The notes under the pieces are model-generated. The model did no database searches. It was not told where the DNA came from and saw only the letters and a list, made by a program, of their open reading frames with translations. Of a DNA stretch of 64,000 nucleotides, positions 25,650 through 34,328 are shown piece by piece. How positions within the stretch are numbered: the stretch's first letter is position 1; each line of letters opens with the position of its first letter. This DNA is from Shimia aestuarii. Lineage in GTDB: Bacteria > Pseudomonadota > Alphaproteobacteria > Rhodobacterales > Rhodobacteraceae. The translations under genes were made by a program, and so were the position numbers. The stretch lies in the NCBI RefSeq assembly GCF_900114635.1, contig NZ_FOTQ01000001.1:1116001-1180000 (forward strand), written 5' to 3'.

Positions 25650-27446
25650 ATGGTCCTGCGCAAACAGCGGAGCGGGTCCTTGGAAAGAAAACTCGCCACG
25701 ATCATGGTCGGAGATTTCGTCGGGTCGACCCCTGCGATGCAGGCCGATGAAGAGACTGCCCTGGCACGGGTCGTGCTTGGGTTGGAAATGGTTTCGTCTT
25801 GTGTCCAACGCCACGGTGGGCGGGTTTTCAACACGGCGGGCGATGCCATCCTCGCCGAATTCGACAGCCCTGTGAACGCCCTCAAGTCGGCCATCGAGGC
25901 GCGCTCCCTCATGGCTTCGGCACCGGGTCTGTCCCCACGGGACATGCGCTTTGGTATCCACTTGGCCGATGTCGTTTGCGTGAATGATGACCTGCGCGGC
26001 GACGGGGTGAACATTGCGGCCCGGTTGCAACAAGGCGCGGAGCCGGGCGAGATCGACGTGTCCGGGGCGCTGTTCCAGCACGTGCGCAGAGTATCTCCAT
26101 GCACATTTTCCGACTTGGGCGAGCGGGTCTTCAAAGGCCTATCCGAGCCGATACAGGTTTTGCGCGTCAGCGCGTCGATGGACCGTCACGTGTTCCAGAA
26201 GGCACCGACCGTCCCCGCGCCCCAGACCGCATTTCGTGCGAACTCGATTGCCGTTGTGCCCTTTCGAACCGGCCCGACAGATGACGAGGACCAGACCTTT
26301 CTGGCCGAGGGGCTGAGCGAAGACATCATCCACGAACTTGGCATGATCCGTTCGCTCTTTGTCAGCTCGCGCACGGCGTCCAGCATGCTGAACACCGAAG
26401 ACCCGGTCGAGATCGGCAAGGCGCTTGGCGTGCGCTACGTTTTGACCGGGGCGGTGCGCAAACTGGGTCCACGCGTGCGTCTGAATGTAAGCCTGTCCAA
26501 CACCACCGATGGCGGCCTTGTTTGGTCGGATCGCATCCAACGCCCCTTTGACGAATTGCTTGACGCGATGGAGGATATCGTCGCGCGGGTGGCGGCGACG
26601 GTCTACGGCCGGATCGACCACGCCGAAATCGGCGCCGCGCGCCAGAAGCGCCCCGAAAACATGAGCGCCTACGAATACTACCTGCGCGGGCTGGAAAAGC
26701 ACCGGATGGGGGGCGTGGCCGATCATTACGCCTATGAGGCACGCGAATGGTTCAAGCGATCGCAGGCCGCTGATCCGGGGTTTGCCCGACCCATCGCAAT
26801 GGAAATCTGTGCTTGGTCCTATTTGCCGGATTTCGACCTGCCCACGGCAGCACGGCTTTTGAACCGGGCGATGGAGCTTGATGGCTCGGATCCCGAGTTG
26901 CACCGCATTTTCGGCGTGGTGCAGATCAAGCTGAACCGGGATTACGAGGCAAGCCGCCGCCACCACGAAACCGCGCTGCGGCTGGCCCCGAACGATGCCT
27001 ATATCGTGGGGCGCTGCGCGGCGTTCTATACTTTCGTCGGAGAAGCCGAACGCGCGCTGGAGCTTTTGACCCACGCCGAAACCCTCGATCCGTTCCTGCC
27101 GGTCTGGATCATCGAGGAACGCGTGGCGGCCCTCTATGCGCTGGGACAGTTTGCCGAGATGAACGACGAGGCCCGCAGCCTGAACTTCCAGACCCGCCGG
27201 TCGCGGCTGTACCGCGCGGCAGGGCGTGTGGCGCGCGGCGATGTCGAACGCGCACAGCAACTTGTGCAAGAGGCGCTCGCGGACGATCCGGCGCTGTCCA
27301 CGGCCTATGTCGAGACCCAGGAACTGTTCAGCGATGCGGGTATACTACTGACATTGCTCGACCGGTTGAAACAGGCCGGCCTGCCCACGGCCCCGGCTGA
27401 GGACCCGGCCTATGCCAACCTGACACGGCTGGTGTCAGGCGACTAG
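25650..27446 (+). CDS. Class III cyclase-TolB-like-TPR protein, soluble form
   Basis: A 598-residue protein with three parts: a class III nucleotidyl cyclase homology domain (about residues 14-170), a TolB/FlgO-like domain starting NSIAVVPF near 190 and running to about 330, and a TPR region (about 340-590). Metal-binding Asp22 and Asp65 and the transition-state pair Asn121/Arg125 are present, but the lysine that reads adenine is Asn61. No transmembrane segment separates cyclase and TolB parts, unlike the sister protein at 35065-36927. Its stop codon is one base from that of the convergent DUF1244 gene. It could make a cyclic nucleotide with altered specificity or act only as a sensor. Confidence 0.88.
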   Translation: MVLRKQRSGSLERKLATIMVGDFVGSTPAMQADEETALARVVLGLEMVSSCVQRHGGRVFNTAGDAILAEFDSPVNALKSAIEARSLMASAPGLSPRDMRFGIHLADVVCVNDDLRGDGVNIAARLQQGAEPGEIDVSGALFQHVRRVSPCTFSDLGERVFKGLSEPIQVLRVSASMDRHVFQKAPTVPAPQTAFRANSIAVVPFRTGPTDDEDQTFLAEGLSEDIIHELGMIRSLFVSSRTASSMLNTEDPVEIGKALGVRYVLTGAVRKLGPRVRLNVSLSNTTDGGLVWSDRIQRPFDELLDAMEDIVARVAATVYGRIDHAEIGAARQKRPENMSAYEYYLRGLEKHRMGGVADHYAYEAREWFKRSQAADPGFARPIAMEICAWSYLPDFDLPTAARLLNRAMELDGSDPELHRIFGVVQIKLNRDYEASRRHHETALRLAPNDAYIVGRCAAFYTFVGEAERALELLTHAETLDPFLPVWIIEERVAALYALGQFAEMNDEARSLNFQTRRSRLYRAAGRVARGDVERAQQLVQEALADDPALSTAYVETQELFSDAGILLTLLDRLKQAGLPTAPAEDPAYANLTRLVSGD

Positions 27447-27447
27447 A

Positions 27448-27765
27448 TCAGGCCTTGTCCTCGCCCACATTCTCGGCAAACGCGACCTTGAAAGCGGCTT
27501 TCTGCTCGGCATTCGCTTCGGTCTGGTGTTTGTCCTTCCACTCGGAATAGGGCATTCCATAGTAGATTTCGCGCGCCTCTTCCTTGGACATTTCGATGCC
27601 GCGCGCATTGGCGGCTTCCTGATACCAGCGCGACAGACAGTTCCGGCAAAACCCGGCCAGGTTCATCATGTCGATGTTCTGAACGTCGGTGCGCTTTTCC
27701 ATCAGGTGTTCGCGCAGCGTGCGAAAGGCAGCGGCCTCAAGTTCGATCTGTGTCTGCTTGTCCAT
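27448..27765 (-). CDS. DUF1244 family protein
   Basis: A 105-residue conserved alphaproteobacterial protein of unknown function, recognised by the segment EAAAFRTLREHLMEKRTDVQNIDMMNLAGFCRNCLSRW broken at the CxxC (Cys-Arg-Asn-Cys, near residue 41), and GMPYSEWKDKHQ. AGGAGCCGTAAA precedes the ATG. In Rhodobacterales it commonly lies near N-formylglutamate amidohydrolase and pyruvate kinase, as here. The two cysteines could bind a metal, which is inference. Confidence 0.9.
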   Translation of the reverse strand: MDKQTQIELEAAAFRTLREHLMEKRTDVQNIDMMNLAGFCRNCLSRWYQEAANARGIEMSKEEAREIYYGMPYSEWKDKHQTEANAEQKAAFKVAFAENVGEDKA

Positions 27766-27829
27766 TTTACGGCTCCTCGAAATCGGGTTGATCCATGGCT
27801 ACCAGCCGGACCGCGCGCGGGCAACCGCG

Positions 27830-28069
27830 TCAGATCATCTGCAGCGCCAGCCACGGCACAAAGGCAAAGACAAGCGCCAAAATCTTGTAGGTCGCAAGCC
27901 AGCGGAAATAGGACATCCGCACATCAGCCGCCTCCAGACCGAACATGCGCGCATGCAACTCGGATGCCCAGTCGCGCATTGCCATAAGTGCAATCCCGGC
28001 CACAGCCAGAAGCGCAAAGTTAAAAACGGTCATCCACCCGAAAAAGGCCGAAAGGGTATCGAGAGTCAT
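27830..28069 (-). CDS. Small membrane protein, DUF6868-like
   Basis: A 79-residue protein with two hydrophobic helices, about residues 10-30 and 58-76, joined by a charged loop ending in MSYFRWLATYKI. This pattern resembles the small DUF6868 family; function unknown. It lies alone between the DUF1244 and HemG-like genes on the same strand, with gaps of 64 and 81 bases. GGAGGTTTGCGCC precedes the ATG. High coding-quality amino-acid use supports it as a real gene. Confidence 0.75.
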   Translation of the reverse strand: MTLDTLSAFFGWMTVFNFALLAVAGIALMAMRDWASELHARMFGLEAADVRMSYFRWLATYKILALVFAFVPWLALQMI

Positions 28070-28150
28070 GGCGCAAACCTCCGCGTCGTTCAGGGTCAGT
28101 CAAAAGATATGCACTGCGCCCTGCCCGGACAAGAATTGCCCCGCCGTCAC

Positions 28151-28684
28151 CTATTCGCGTTTCCCCATCCACGCATCGACCTTGGCATCAAGCGCGTCCC
28201 AGTCGGTATAGACCTTGTCGGAGTAGAGGTCGGCCTCGGGGTCTTTCTTGGCGATGATCCGGCGCATGGTCAGTCGCCGGACCAGATCATAGCGCGACGG
28301 CATATAGGCGCCCGCTACATGCAGAACCTCGTCCGCGTTCCAGCCTGTCGCCTCTTCGAAATCTTCCGCGATCCGTTCGAGATCGCGCCATTCATCCGCT
28401 GCGTGGCCAGCGGCGGCAAGCGACACAGAGAGCAAGAGCGAGGGTTTGGAGGTGAGCGCCTTGGCGTTGGCTTCGGCAAAATCCGCCAGAGCGCGCTGGT
28501 AATGTCCGATATGCAGCGAGGCGGCAAGAATCACGCGGTTAAAGCGTCCTAGGTCCAGATCCTGCGCATCCGTCAACGCGAGCAGTTCCACACCATGCCC
28601 TGCATCGAACATCCGGTCGGCAACATGTCGGGCAATCTTGCGGGTATGCCCTTCGCTCGTGGCATAGGCGACGAGCACTTTCAT
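28151..28684 (-). CDS. Flavodoxin-domain protein, HemG-like
   Basis: A 177-residue protein with a flavodoxin fold. The FMN phosphate loop is ATSEGHTRKIA near residues 8-18; later conserved stretches are ILAASLHIGHYQRAL near 52-66, SVSLAAAG near 90 and VAGAYMPSRYDLVRRLTMRRI near 125-145. Size and the last motif match HemG (181 residues in E. coli), the menaquinone-linked protoporphyrinogen oxidase of haem synthesis. The start at 28684 is where the flavodoxin strand begins; an earlier ATG would add 25 residues with no site. No other haem gene is adjacent, so the specific reaction is inferred. Confidence 0.85.
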   Translation of the reverse strand: MKVLVAYATSEGHTRKIARHVADRMFDAGHGVELLALTDAQDLDLGRFNRVILAASLHIGHYQRALADFAEANAKALTSKPSLLLSVSLAAAGHAADEWRDLERIAEDFEEATGWNADEVLHVAGAYMPSRYDLVRRLTMRRIIAKKDPEADLYSDKVYTDWDALDAKVDAWMGKRE

Positions 28685-28780
28685 GGCGCTCTCCAATGGC
28701 TTTACAAGAATACCTCTCGATAATCCGCGCACAGCCCAGAGCGCCATGACGTGTATCAAATCATGTGTCGAGACGCGGCG

Positions 28781-29524
28781 TCAGAGCCCCGTACGGTTCA
28801 GCGTATCGGTCAACACCGTCGCCAGCCGTTCGGCCCAATGCGCCTGCCCTTCTTCGCTGGCAATCACGTCCTGTCGCAGCTCGATCAGGGCATTCAGGCG
28901 GCGCTGGCGCAAGGCGTGCTGATCCACGCTGTCCCCCGGCAGATGTCCGGCATAGGGCTCGTTGTCCCCCACGGTCAGGTCCGTTTCTTCCTGCAGGCGA
29001 TCGATGAGCGCCAACCCGAACCGATCCTCCTGCGGTGCATGCAGGATACCGATCTCCCACGGGCGCGGCGCACGACCGTTGAGCTTGGGGGAAAAGGAAT
29101 GCATCGCAACGACGATCACATCCTCGCGCGCGCTGGCAAGTGCGCCAAGCGCATCGTGGTAGGGCTGATAATAGGTGTCGATCCGGCGCTGGACTTCGGT
29201 GTCATCCACGCCACGGTTCGCCGGGATGATCGTGCCGTCATAGAGCCGCATCACCAGCGTGGGATCATCAATGCCACGGTTGGGGTCAATCACCAGCCGC
29301 GAGAAATTGGAGCAGATGACCGGCGCGTTCAGAAGCTCGCCAAGGATGAGCGACGTCCCCCGCGCCCCGACGTCATAGGCGATGTGGCGGTTCATATCCG
29401 CTGCACCAATCCCCAGATCACCACCGTTGATCTCGGGCGGGACAAAGTTCGACGCATGATCGCATGTGATCAGCCACCGCGCCGGGCGGTCGGCACCAAA
29501 AACGGAATAGGGTTGATATGTCAT
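28781..29524 (-). CDS. N-formylglutamate amidohydrolase family protein
   Basis: Hydrolase of 247 residues related to HutG, which cleaves N-formyl-L-glutamate to formate and glutamate. Family landmarks are LITCDHASNFVP near residue 18, DVGARGTSLILGELL, LVIDPNRGIDDP near 75, DTYYQPYHDAL near 115, VVAMHSFSP near 135 and DNEPYAGHLPGDSV near 185. The ATG at 29524 is preferred over an in-frame GTG at 29551 because it has AAGGAAA upstream. No histidine-degradation genes adjoin it, so a role other than histidine use is possible. It is divergent from pyruvate kinase. Confidence 0.92.
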   Translation of the reverse strand: MTYQPYSVFGADRPARWLITCDHASNFVPPEINGGDLGIGAADMNRHIAYDVGARGTSLILGELLNAPVICSNFSRLVIDPNRGIDDPTLVMRLYDGTIIPANRGVDDTEVQRRIDTYYQPYHDALGALASAREDVIVVAMHSFSPKLNGRAPRPWEIGILHAPQEDRFGLALIDRLQEETDLTVGDNEPYAGHLPGDSVDQHALRQRRLNALIELRQDVIASEEGQAHWAERLATVLTDTLNRTGL

Positions 29525-29594
29525 AGGCCTGTCATTTCCTTCCGGAATCACTTAGGCCAGAAGCAGGCAAAAGGGAATTGCACTTTTCCCGAAC

Positions 29595-29623
29595 TTGACA
29601 ATGTTAGCGGTAACATTTAGCAC
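29595..29623 (+). promoter_or_regulatory. Pyruvate kinase promoter with embedded LacI-type operator
   Basis: A consensus -35 TTGACA at 29595-29600, 17-base spacer, and TAGCAC as -10. The spacer is almost filled by the palindrome ATGTTA-GCGG-TAACAT at 29601-29616, the form bound by LacI/GntR-type sugar repressors. A bound protein would block RNA polymerase directly. Confidence 0.65.
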
Positions 29624-29677
29624 GAGGCACAATTTTAGGGGCGTCCGACCAGACGTCCCGGAACGGATGAAAAGACG

Positions 29678-31123
29678 ATGCGACGTTTGAGAAATGTAAA
29701 GATCGTGGCCACGCTTGGGCCGTCTTCGGAAACATATGAGATGATCCGTGCCCTGCACGAAGCGGGCGCCGATGTTTTCCGGCTCAACATGAGCCATGGC
29801 ACCCATGACGAGATCCGCGAAAAGCACCGCATCATCCGGCAGATCGAAAAGGACCTGCAAAGCCCAATCGCAATCCTCGCCGACCTGCAGGGGCCGAAAC
29901 TGCGCGTCGGCGTCTTTGCCAACGACGCGGAAGAGCTGGAAGAAGGCGCATCCTTCCGCCTAGATCTTGACCCGGTAGACGGCGACGCCACCCGCGTCTG
30001 CCTGCCCCACCCCGAGATTTTCCAGGCGCTGGAGCCCGGCGCACGTCTTCTTGTCAACGATGGCAAGATCCGTCTGACCGTCGACAAGTGCGGCCCGGAT
30101 TTCGCCGATTGCACCGTGACAGTCGGCGGGACGATCTCGAACCGCAAGGGCGTGAACGTACCGGATGTGGTGCTGCCCCTCGCCGCGCTCAGCGAAAAGG
30201 ACCGGGACGATCTCGAATTCGCCTGCGGCCTTGGAGTCGACTGGTTGGCGTTGAGCTTTGTTCAGCGCCCCGAAGATGTCGAGGAAGCGCGCGGCCTTGC
30301 CCAAGGGCGCGCCGCGGTCCTCTCCAAGATCGAGAAACCCGCCGCTGTAGAGCGCTTCGAGGACATCCTCGCCGCCTCCGACGGCATCATGGTCGCGCGT
30401 GGGGACCTCGGGGTTGAGCTGCCCGTCTCTGCCGTGCCGCCGATCCAGAAACGCCTGGTACGCAAATGCCGTTTTGCCGCCAAACCGGTGATCGTGGCGA
30501 CGCAAATGCTGGAAAGCATGATCGAAAGCCCGATGCCGACACGGGCCGAAGTCAGCGACGTCTCGAACGCCATCTATGAAGGCGCCGACGCGATCATGCT
30601 GTCTGCCGAATCCGCGGCTGGTCAATATCCGATCGAGGCTGTGTCGACGATGAATGCCGTCGCTGAAGAGGTCGAAAGCGATCCGACCTATCGCGAGATC
30701 ATAGAAGCATCGCGCAATGCCCCCCGCTCAAGCGTGGCCGACGCAATTGTCGCTGCAGCCCGCGAGATTGCCGAAACCACCGAAGTTGCCGCGATCTGCT
30801 GTTTCACCGAATCGGGCACCACCGCGCTTTTGACCGCGCGCGAACGTCCGCGTGTGCCGATCATCGCCATGACCTCGCTGCGCGGCACCGCACGCAGGTT
30901 GGCCCTGAGCTGGGGCACCAATTGCGTGATGTCGAGCGAGGTGTCCCGCTTCAAGATGGCCGTGGTTGCTTCGGCTCGTGCGGCGCGTGACCTTGGCTAT
31001 GCGCAACCTGACGATCAGATCGTTGTCACCGCCGGATTGCCATTCAACGTCCCCGGCACAACGAACATTCTCCGGGTTGCGCCTTGCGATGAACGTTTGA
31101 TTTTTAACATGGAAAACGAGTAA
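29678..31123 (+). CDS. pyk: Pyruvate kinase
   Basis: Transfers phosphate from phosphoenolpyruvate to ADP, the last step of glycolysis and the Entner-Doudoroff route. The 481-residue protein has the N-terminal KIVATLGPSS, FRLNMSHGTHD near residue 34, ILADLQGPKLR near 66, the catalytic lysine in SKIEKPAAVERF near 212, MVARGDLGVELP near 238 and ATQMLESMI near 270, followed by the C-terminal allosteric domain. GGATGAAAAGACG precedes the ATG. The promoter carries a probable sugar-responsive operator. A small membrane-protein gene follows after 32 bases. Confidence 0.98.
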   Translation: MRRLRNVKIVATLGPSSETYEMIRALHEAGADVFRLNMSHGTHDEIREKHRIIRQIEKDLQSPIAILADLQGPKLRVGVFANDAEELEEGASFRLDLDPVDGDATRVCLPHPEIFQALEPGARLLVNDGKIRLTVDKCGPDFADCTVTVGGTISNRKGVNVPDVVLPLAALSEKDRDDLEFACGLGVDWLALSFVQRPEDVEEARGLAQGRAAVLSKIEKPAAVERFEDILAASDGIMVARGDLGVELPVSAVPPIQKRLVRKCRFAAKPVIVATQMLESMIESPMPTRAEVSDVSNAIYEGADAIMLSAESAAGQYPIEAVSTMNAVAEEVESDPTYREIIEASRNAPRSSVADAIVAAAREIAETTEVAAICCFTESGTTALLTARERPRVPIIAMTSLRGTARRLALSWGTNCVMSSEVSRFKMAVVASARAARDLGYAQPDDQIVVTAGLPFNVPGTTNILRVAPCDERLIFNMENE

Positions 31124-31155
31124 ACCTGTCTCCGGGCAGACGGGGACTTGACCAG

Positions 31156-31380
31156 ATGACAGCCGACTATGTGATGACCATTGGCATGGTAATCGGCCTG
31201 TTTTCCATCCCCGCCATGCTCTCGGCCTATGCCGACGAGCGTTTCCCGCGCGGCCCCATGGCAGCATTCATCCTTTCGGCGGCAGTCATCGTACTGGCCT
31301 TTGTCATGAACCCGGGCCGTTACACGGTTGCCGAGATGCCCAACGTGGTGGTGCGGGTGATCGCGGACATCCTGCATTAA
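31156..31380 (+). CDS. Small conserved membrane protein downstream of pyk
   Basis: A 74-residue protein with two predicted helices, about residues 5-25 and 35-52, separated by the charged loop YADERFPRGPM. I recognise the general form from Rhodobacteraceae genomes next to pyruvate kinase but not a named function. It starts 32 bases after pyk on the same strand and is probably in its transcript; GGGGACTTGACCAG precedes the ATG. The next genes, rpmI-rplT, have their own promoter. Confidence 0.75.
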   Translation: MTADYVMTIGMVIGLFSIPAMLSAYADERFPRGPMAAFILSAAVIVLAFVMNPGRYTVAEMPNVVVRVIADILH

Positions 31381-31384
31381 CCGC

Positions 31385-31413
31385 TTGCACCGCACGGGAT
31401 TGCCGACTATACG
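31385..31413 (+). promoter_or_regulatory. Probable sigma-70 promoter of rpmI-rplT
   Basis: TTGCAC (31385-31390), a 17-base spacer, and TATACG (31408-31413), 78 bases before the rpmI start codon. Spacing and -35 are near consensus. The leader of about 70 bases could hold an L20 control site, but no clear structure was identified. Confidence 0.6.
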
Positions 31414-31491
31414 GCGCCTCTATTCGCGCGACCGGCCTGAAAGGCATGCCGAGTCGCGTTTGTCACCGACCGAATACTAAAGGAGACGGAA

Positions 31492-31692
31492 ATGCCTAAG
31501 ATGAAGACTAAGTCGAGCGCCAAAAAGCGCTTCAAGGTCACTGCCACCGGCAAAGTTCTGGCCGGTCAGGCCGGCAAGCGCCACGGCATGATCAAACGCA
31601 CCAAGAAATTCATTCGTGACGCCCGCGGCAACACGACCCTGTCCGCCCCCGACGCCAAGATCGTCAAGGGCTACATGCCCTACGACCGCTAA
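31492..31692 (+). CDS. rpmI: 50S ribosomal protein L35
   Basis: A 66-residue basic ribosomal protein beginning [22 protein letters not shown] and including [21 protein letters not shown], fully typical of L35. AAAGGAGACGGAA precedes the ATG. It is 14 bases upstream of rplT, the conserved pairing. The infC gene that often precedes this pair is not present; a promoter is visible instead. Confidence 0.98.
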   Translation: MPKMKTKSSAKKRFKVTATGKVLAGQAGKRHGMIKRTKKFIRDARGNTTLSAPDAKIVKGYMPYDR

Positions 31693-31706
31693 GAGGAGAT
31701 CGAGAT

Positions 31707-32072
31707 ATGTCCCGCGTTAAAGGTGGTACCGTAACCCACGCCCGTCACAAGAAAGTCGTCAAGGCCGCAAAAGGCTATTATGGCCGTCGCAAGAATACCT
31801 TCAAGGTAGCGCGTCAAGCCGTCGACAAGGCAAACCAGTACGCAACCCGCGACCGCAAGAACCGCAAGCGCAATTTCCGCGCGCTGTGGATCCAGCGGAT
31901 CAACGCAGCCGTGCGTGCGCATGACGAAGCACTGACTTACTCGCGCTTCATCAACGGCCTGACCCTGGCTGGCATCGAAGTGGACCGCAAGGTTCTGGCC
32001 GACCTGGCCGTGCACGAGCCCGAAGCATTTGCTGCGATCGTGGATCAGGCCAAAGGCGCTCTGGCAGCCTAA
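31707..32072 (+). CDS. rplT: 50S ribosomal protein L20
   Basis: A 121-residue protein with the L20 pattern [29 protein letters not shown] at its start (seen across residues 2-30), [23 protein letters not shown] near 50-70 and [19 protein letters not shown] at the end. It binds 23S rRNA early in 50S assembly. AGAGGAGATCGAGAT precedes the ATG. A strong terminator follows, so pheS, next in the usual order, is not read from this transcript; 5 kb of other genes separate them here. Confidence 0.98.
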   Translation: MSRVKGGTVTHARHKKVVKAAKGYYGRRKNTFKVARQAVDKANQYATRDRKNRKRNFRALWIQRINAAVRAHDEALTYSRFINGLTLAGIEVDRKVLADLAVHEPEAFAAIVDQAKGALAA

Positions 32073-32095
32073 GCACCTGACAGCACCGAATAGAG

Positions 32096-32127
32096 AGGCC
32101 GCCGCAGATTGGGGCGGCCTTTTTTTG
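32096..32127 (+). terminator. Rho-independent terminator of rpmI-rplT
   Basis: Eight-base stem AGGCCGCC / GGCGGCCT with a nine-base loop, running directly into eight T including the last stem base, 24 bases after the rplT stop. Confidence 0.92.
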
Positions 32128-32202
32128 TCGGTTGCAGCGCTGCTCGATACCACCAGTCACAAGCATGGAACGCACGGCTGAAGACAGCGCAATCGGGGCC
32201 GT

Positions 32203-33747
32203 TCAGGCAAAGAACACGTCAAGCTGGGCGTCAAACAGGTCCGATTTGATGAGGTGATCGAAGGGGATATGCACTTTGCATTCTTCGATCATTTCAGACG
32301 TGGCATTCTCAAGCGACAAGAGGTCTTCGGAGTGCAGCTTGTCGATGTACTGCCCCTCGGAATAGTAGGAGTTTATGTGTGGTTTGTGCCCGGCGTTCAT
32401 AATCCGCGTTTTGGGATCAATCAGTTCCTTTGGTTGTATCTTTTTCAGTCGTTGCTGTAGGGCGGCGGCACGGATATCGCCGATTTCTCTCAGGAAGGGC
32501 TCGGTGGCATTTGTTGCCGCCGAATACAGGAGCAGGTGTTTTGCCTGAAGGTCCGCCGTGACGTTCATTGCACCAAACCCACCGCCAGAGATACCCATGA
32601 CATAGAGTTCTTCATGGCCGGGCAGTGTGGCAATCAGGTTTTTCAGCGACGTGACGAATTCGGAATAGGTCGCGCCATTTGGGCTTGCCCCTGTAAGATA
32701 CATGTCCCGATGCGTATCGCGCAGCATGACTGTGGTAACACCTCTGGTAGCAAAATACATGTCCAGCATGGCCAGCGGGAAACCAACATCACCGCGCAAC
32801 CCCCCGAAAATCAAAATCGTTTTCCCGCTTGGACCGGGAGGAGAAACCAACACAGGGTTTGTCCCGTCATCAACCAACAAGGGGCGCTGAAACTCTTTGC
32901 CTGCAAACTGCCCCTCCATGGCCTTGCGCAACAATTTGAGCTCTTCCGGAGATTTTGAACTTCCCCTCGTTGCGAGTTGGACTTTGTAGGCGGCAAAAAG
33001 CAAAGGGATCGACTGTACCGGCGAGACTTCAGGCACCGAGATAACGACGGCTTCGCCCGCTTTGAAGCCTGAGCGCTCGACCTCGGCCAAGACCTTTTTG
33101 ACACTGGGGTGGTCGGGCCATTTTTTGCGCGCCCGTTCCAGAAGCTCACTCAATTGTGGTGAAAAGCCGGCATGGTCGCGCATGTACACCAGTATCGAAA
33201 GAACCTCGTGCGGCGCGCCATTCCCCGCGAAGATGCGTTTTTCAAAAAAAGCAGGGAGGTCTTCCATCGCCCGGTTGGCGCAAACGGCTTGATAGTAGGC
33301 AAGGACAAAGGAGTCGACCTCGGGCTTCTTCTCAGCAAAAGCGCGTGTGAATTCTTCTTCAGCGGCTGGTTGCCCGGTTTGGCGGAAACTGCGAATAACC
33401 TGCCTGAAGACGGTGCCAACCGGAAGAATCCCCTGGTCTAGACACTGCTGAGCAATATCCGCAGTTGCGTGCCAATCCTGACGTGCGATGGCCAACCGAA
33501 GGTCGAGAACCAGAGTTTTTTCGGCATCAGCGCCGAGGTCCTTGGCAGCCTCAAGGGCGGTTTCTGCGCGGTCCGCGTCATTGGATGCCAGCGCATTTCT
33601 AACCATGTCCAGGTGCAACAGCGTGCTTTTTGGTCGCTCTGAGATGCCTTCAAGCAGCACTGCCTTGGCGGCTTCGTGATCTCCCTGCACTGTGAGGGCC
33701 TTTGCCTTGGAGGCGTAGTCTTGTGCGCTGACTGAATTCTGCTTCAT
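32203..33747 (-). CDS. TPR-containing alpha/beta-hydrolase-like protein, probably acquired
   Basis: A 514-residue protein not assigned to a named family. The N-terminal 230 or so residues are helical, TPR-like (ASKAKALTVQGDHEAAKAVLLEGI and later repeats). The C-terminal half looks like an alpha/beta hydrolase: strand KTILIFGGLRG near 309-319, the nucleophile elbow MGISGGGFGAMN with Ser387, and a possible late histidine in HIPFDHLI (His498). Base composition is clearly lower in GC than the neighbours, and poly-T/poly-A runs occur inside, which suggests horizontal transfer. It is the first gene after the rplT terminator and points toward it. Start at 33747 is the best ATG; one at 33813 would add 22 atypical residues. 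Confidence 0.78.
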   Translation of the reverse strand: MKQNSVSAQDYASKAKALTVQGDHEAAKAVLLEGISERPKSTLLHLDMVRNALASNDADRAETALEAAKDLGADAEKTLVLDLRLAIARQDWHATADIAQQCLDQGILPVGTVFRQVIRSFRQTGQPAAEEEFTRAFAEKKPEVDSFVLAYYQAVCANRAMEDLPAFFEKRIFAGNGAPHEVLSILVYMRDHAGFSPQLSELLERARKKWPDHPSVKKVLAEVERSGFKAGEAVVISVPEVSPVQSIPLLFAAYKVQLATRGSSKSPEELKLLRKAMEGQFAGKEFQRPLLVDDGTNPVLVSPPGPSGKTILIFGGLRGDVGFPLAMLDMYFATRGVTTVMLRDTHRDMYLTGASPNGATYSEFVTSLKNLIATLPGHEELYVMGISGGGFGAMNVTADLQAKHLLLYSAATNATEPFLREIGDIRAAALQQRLKKIQPKELIDPKTRIMNAGHKPHINSYYSEGQYIDKLHSEDLLSLENATSEMIEECKVHIPFDHLIKSDLFDAQLDVFFA

Positions 33748-34328
33748 CTGTTCCAAAGATCTTTGATTGTTTGAAATTTGACTCCGGCAACCGCCGGGAT
33801 TGAAGAATACCACGCCTGTTTTGGCCGTCCCTTCCTAGCATTGCAAGTCGACAAGTTAAGCAACATTCCGTTTTTCGCAATAGGACGCGAGCGCTCACAC
33901 AATTGTCGCCGTGCAGACGCTGAACACCAAAAACAGTTGGAATCAGGGTCGAAAGTTTCAACCGCAAGAGCGACCAGAACCTCCTCGCGCTGGAGGGCGC
34001 AGCCGCAGGTATGGCCCGAGCGCATTGGCACCAATCCGCTTTGCCCCCGGCACCCTTGGTGCGCATCGGGTACATTTCGCGTTTCCCAATCACCGCATCC
34101 TACTCGCCCTGCCCTGGCCAGGTATCTGGTCAACGACTCCACCGCACATGTCGCGCCGATCATTCCACGCCGTTCACGGACCTGCCCTAGTCCCGAGACC
34201 GGCATGTCCCGGCGGCGCGCTCGATCTGCCCGCCCATCCTCACACCTTCGCCCTGAATGACCTGTTCCCCCTTTCCTTTTCATCACGCGCGTGGCTTGAT
34301 CTTCGAACCTGAACCAACTGGCCCTCTC
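33748..34328. other. Stretch of 581 bases with no recognisable gene
   Basis: Lies between the divergent TPR-hydrolase and ChaC-like genes. The first 200 bases share the lower GC of the hydrolase gene; the rest is more like the host. Open frames exist on both strands (for example 33911-34312) but none has a ribosome site, family pattern or normal amino-acid make-up. It may hold the two promoters and a remnant of inserted DNA. Confidence 0.5.

Noticed and set aside
29525-29551. GTG start at 29551 for the N-formylglutamate amidohydrolase gene
   Set aside because: No ribosome-binding site; the ATG at 29524 has a purine-rich site and matches the family N-terminus.
33911-34312. 133-codon plus-strand frame in the gene-free stretch
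   Set aside because: No ribosome-binding site, very rich in Pro/Arg/His, overlaps the start of the better-supported ChaC-like gene region.
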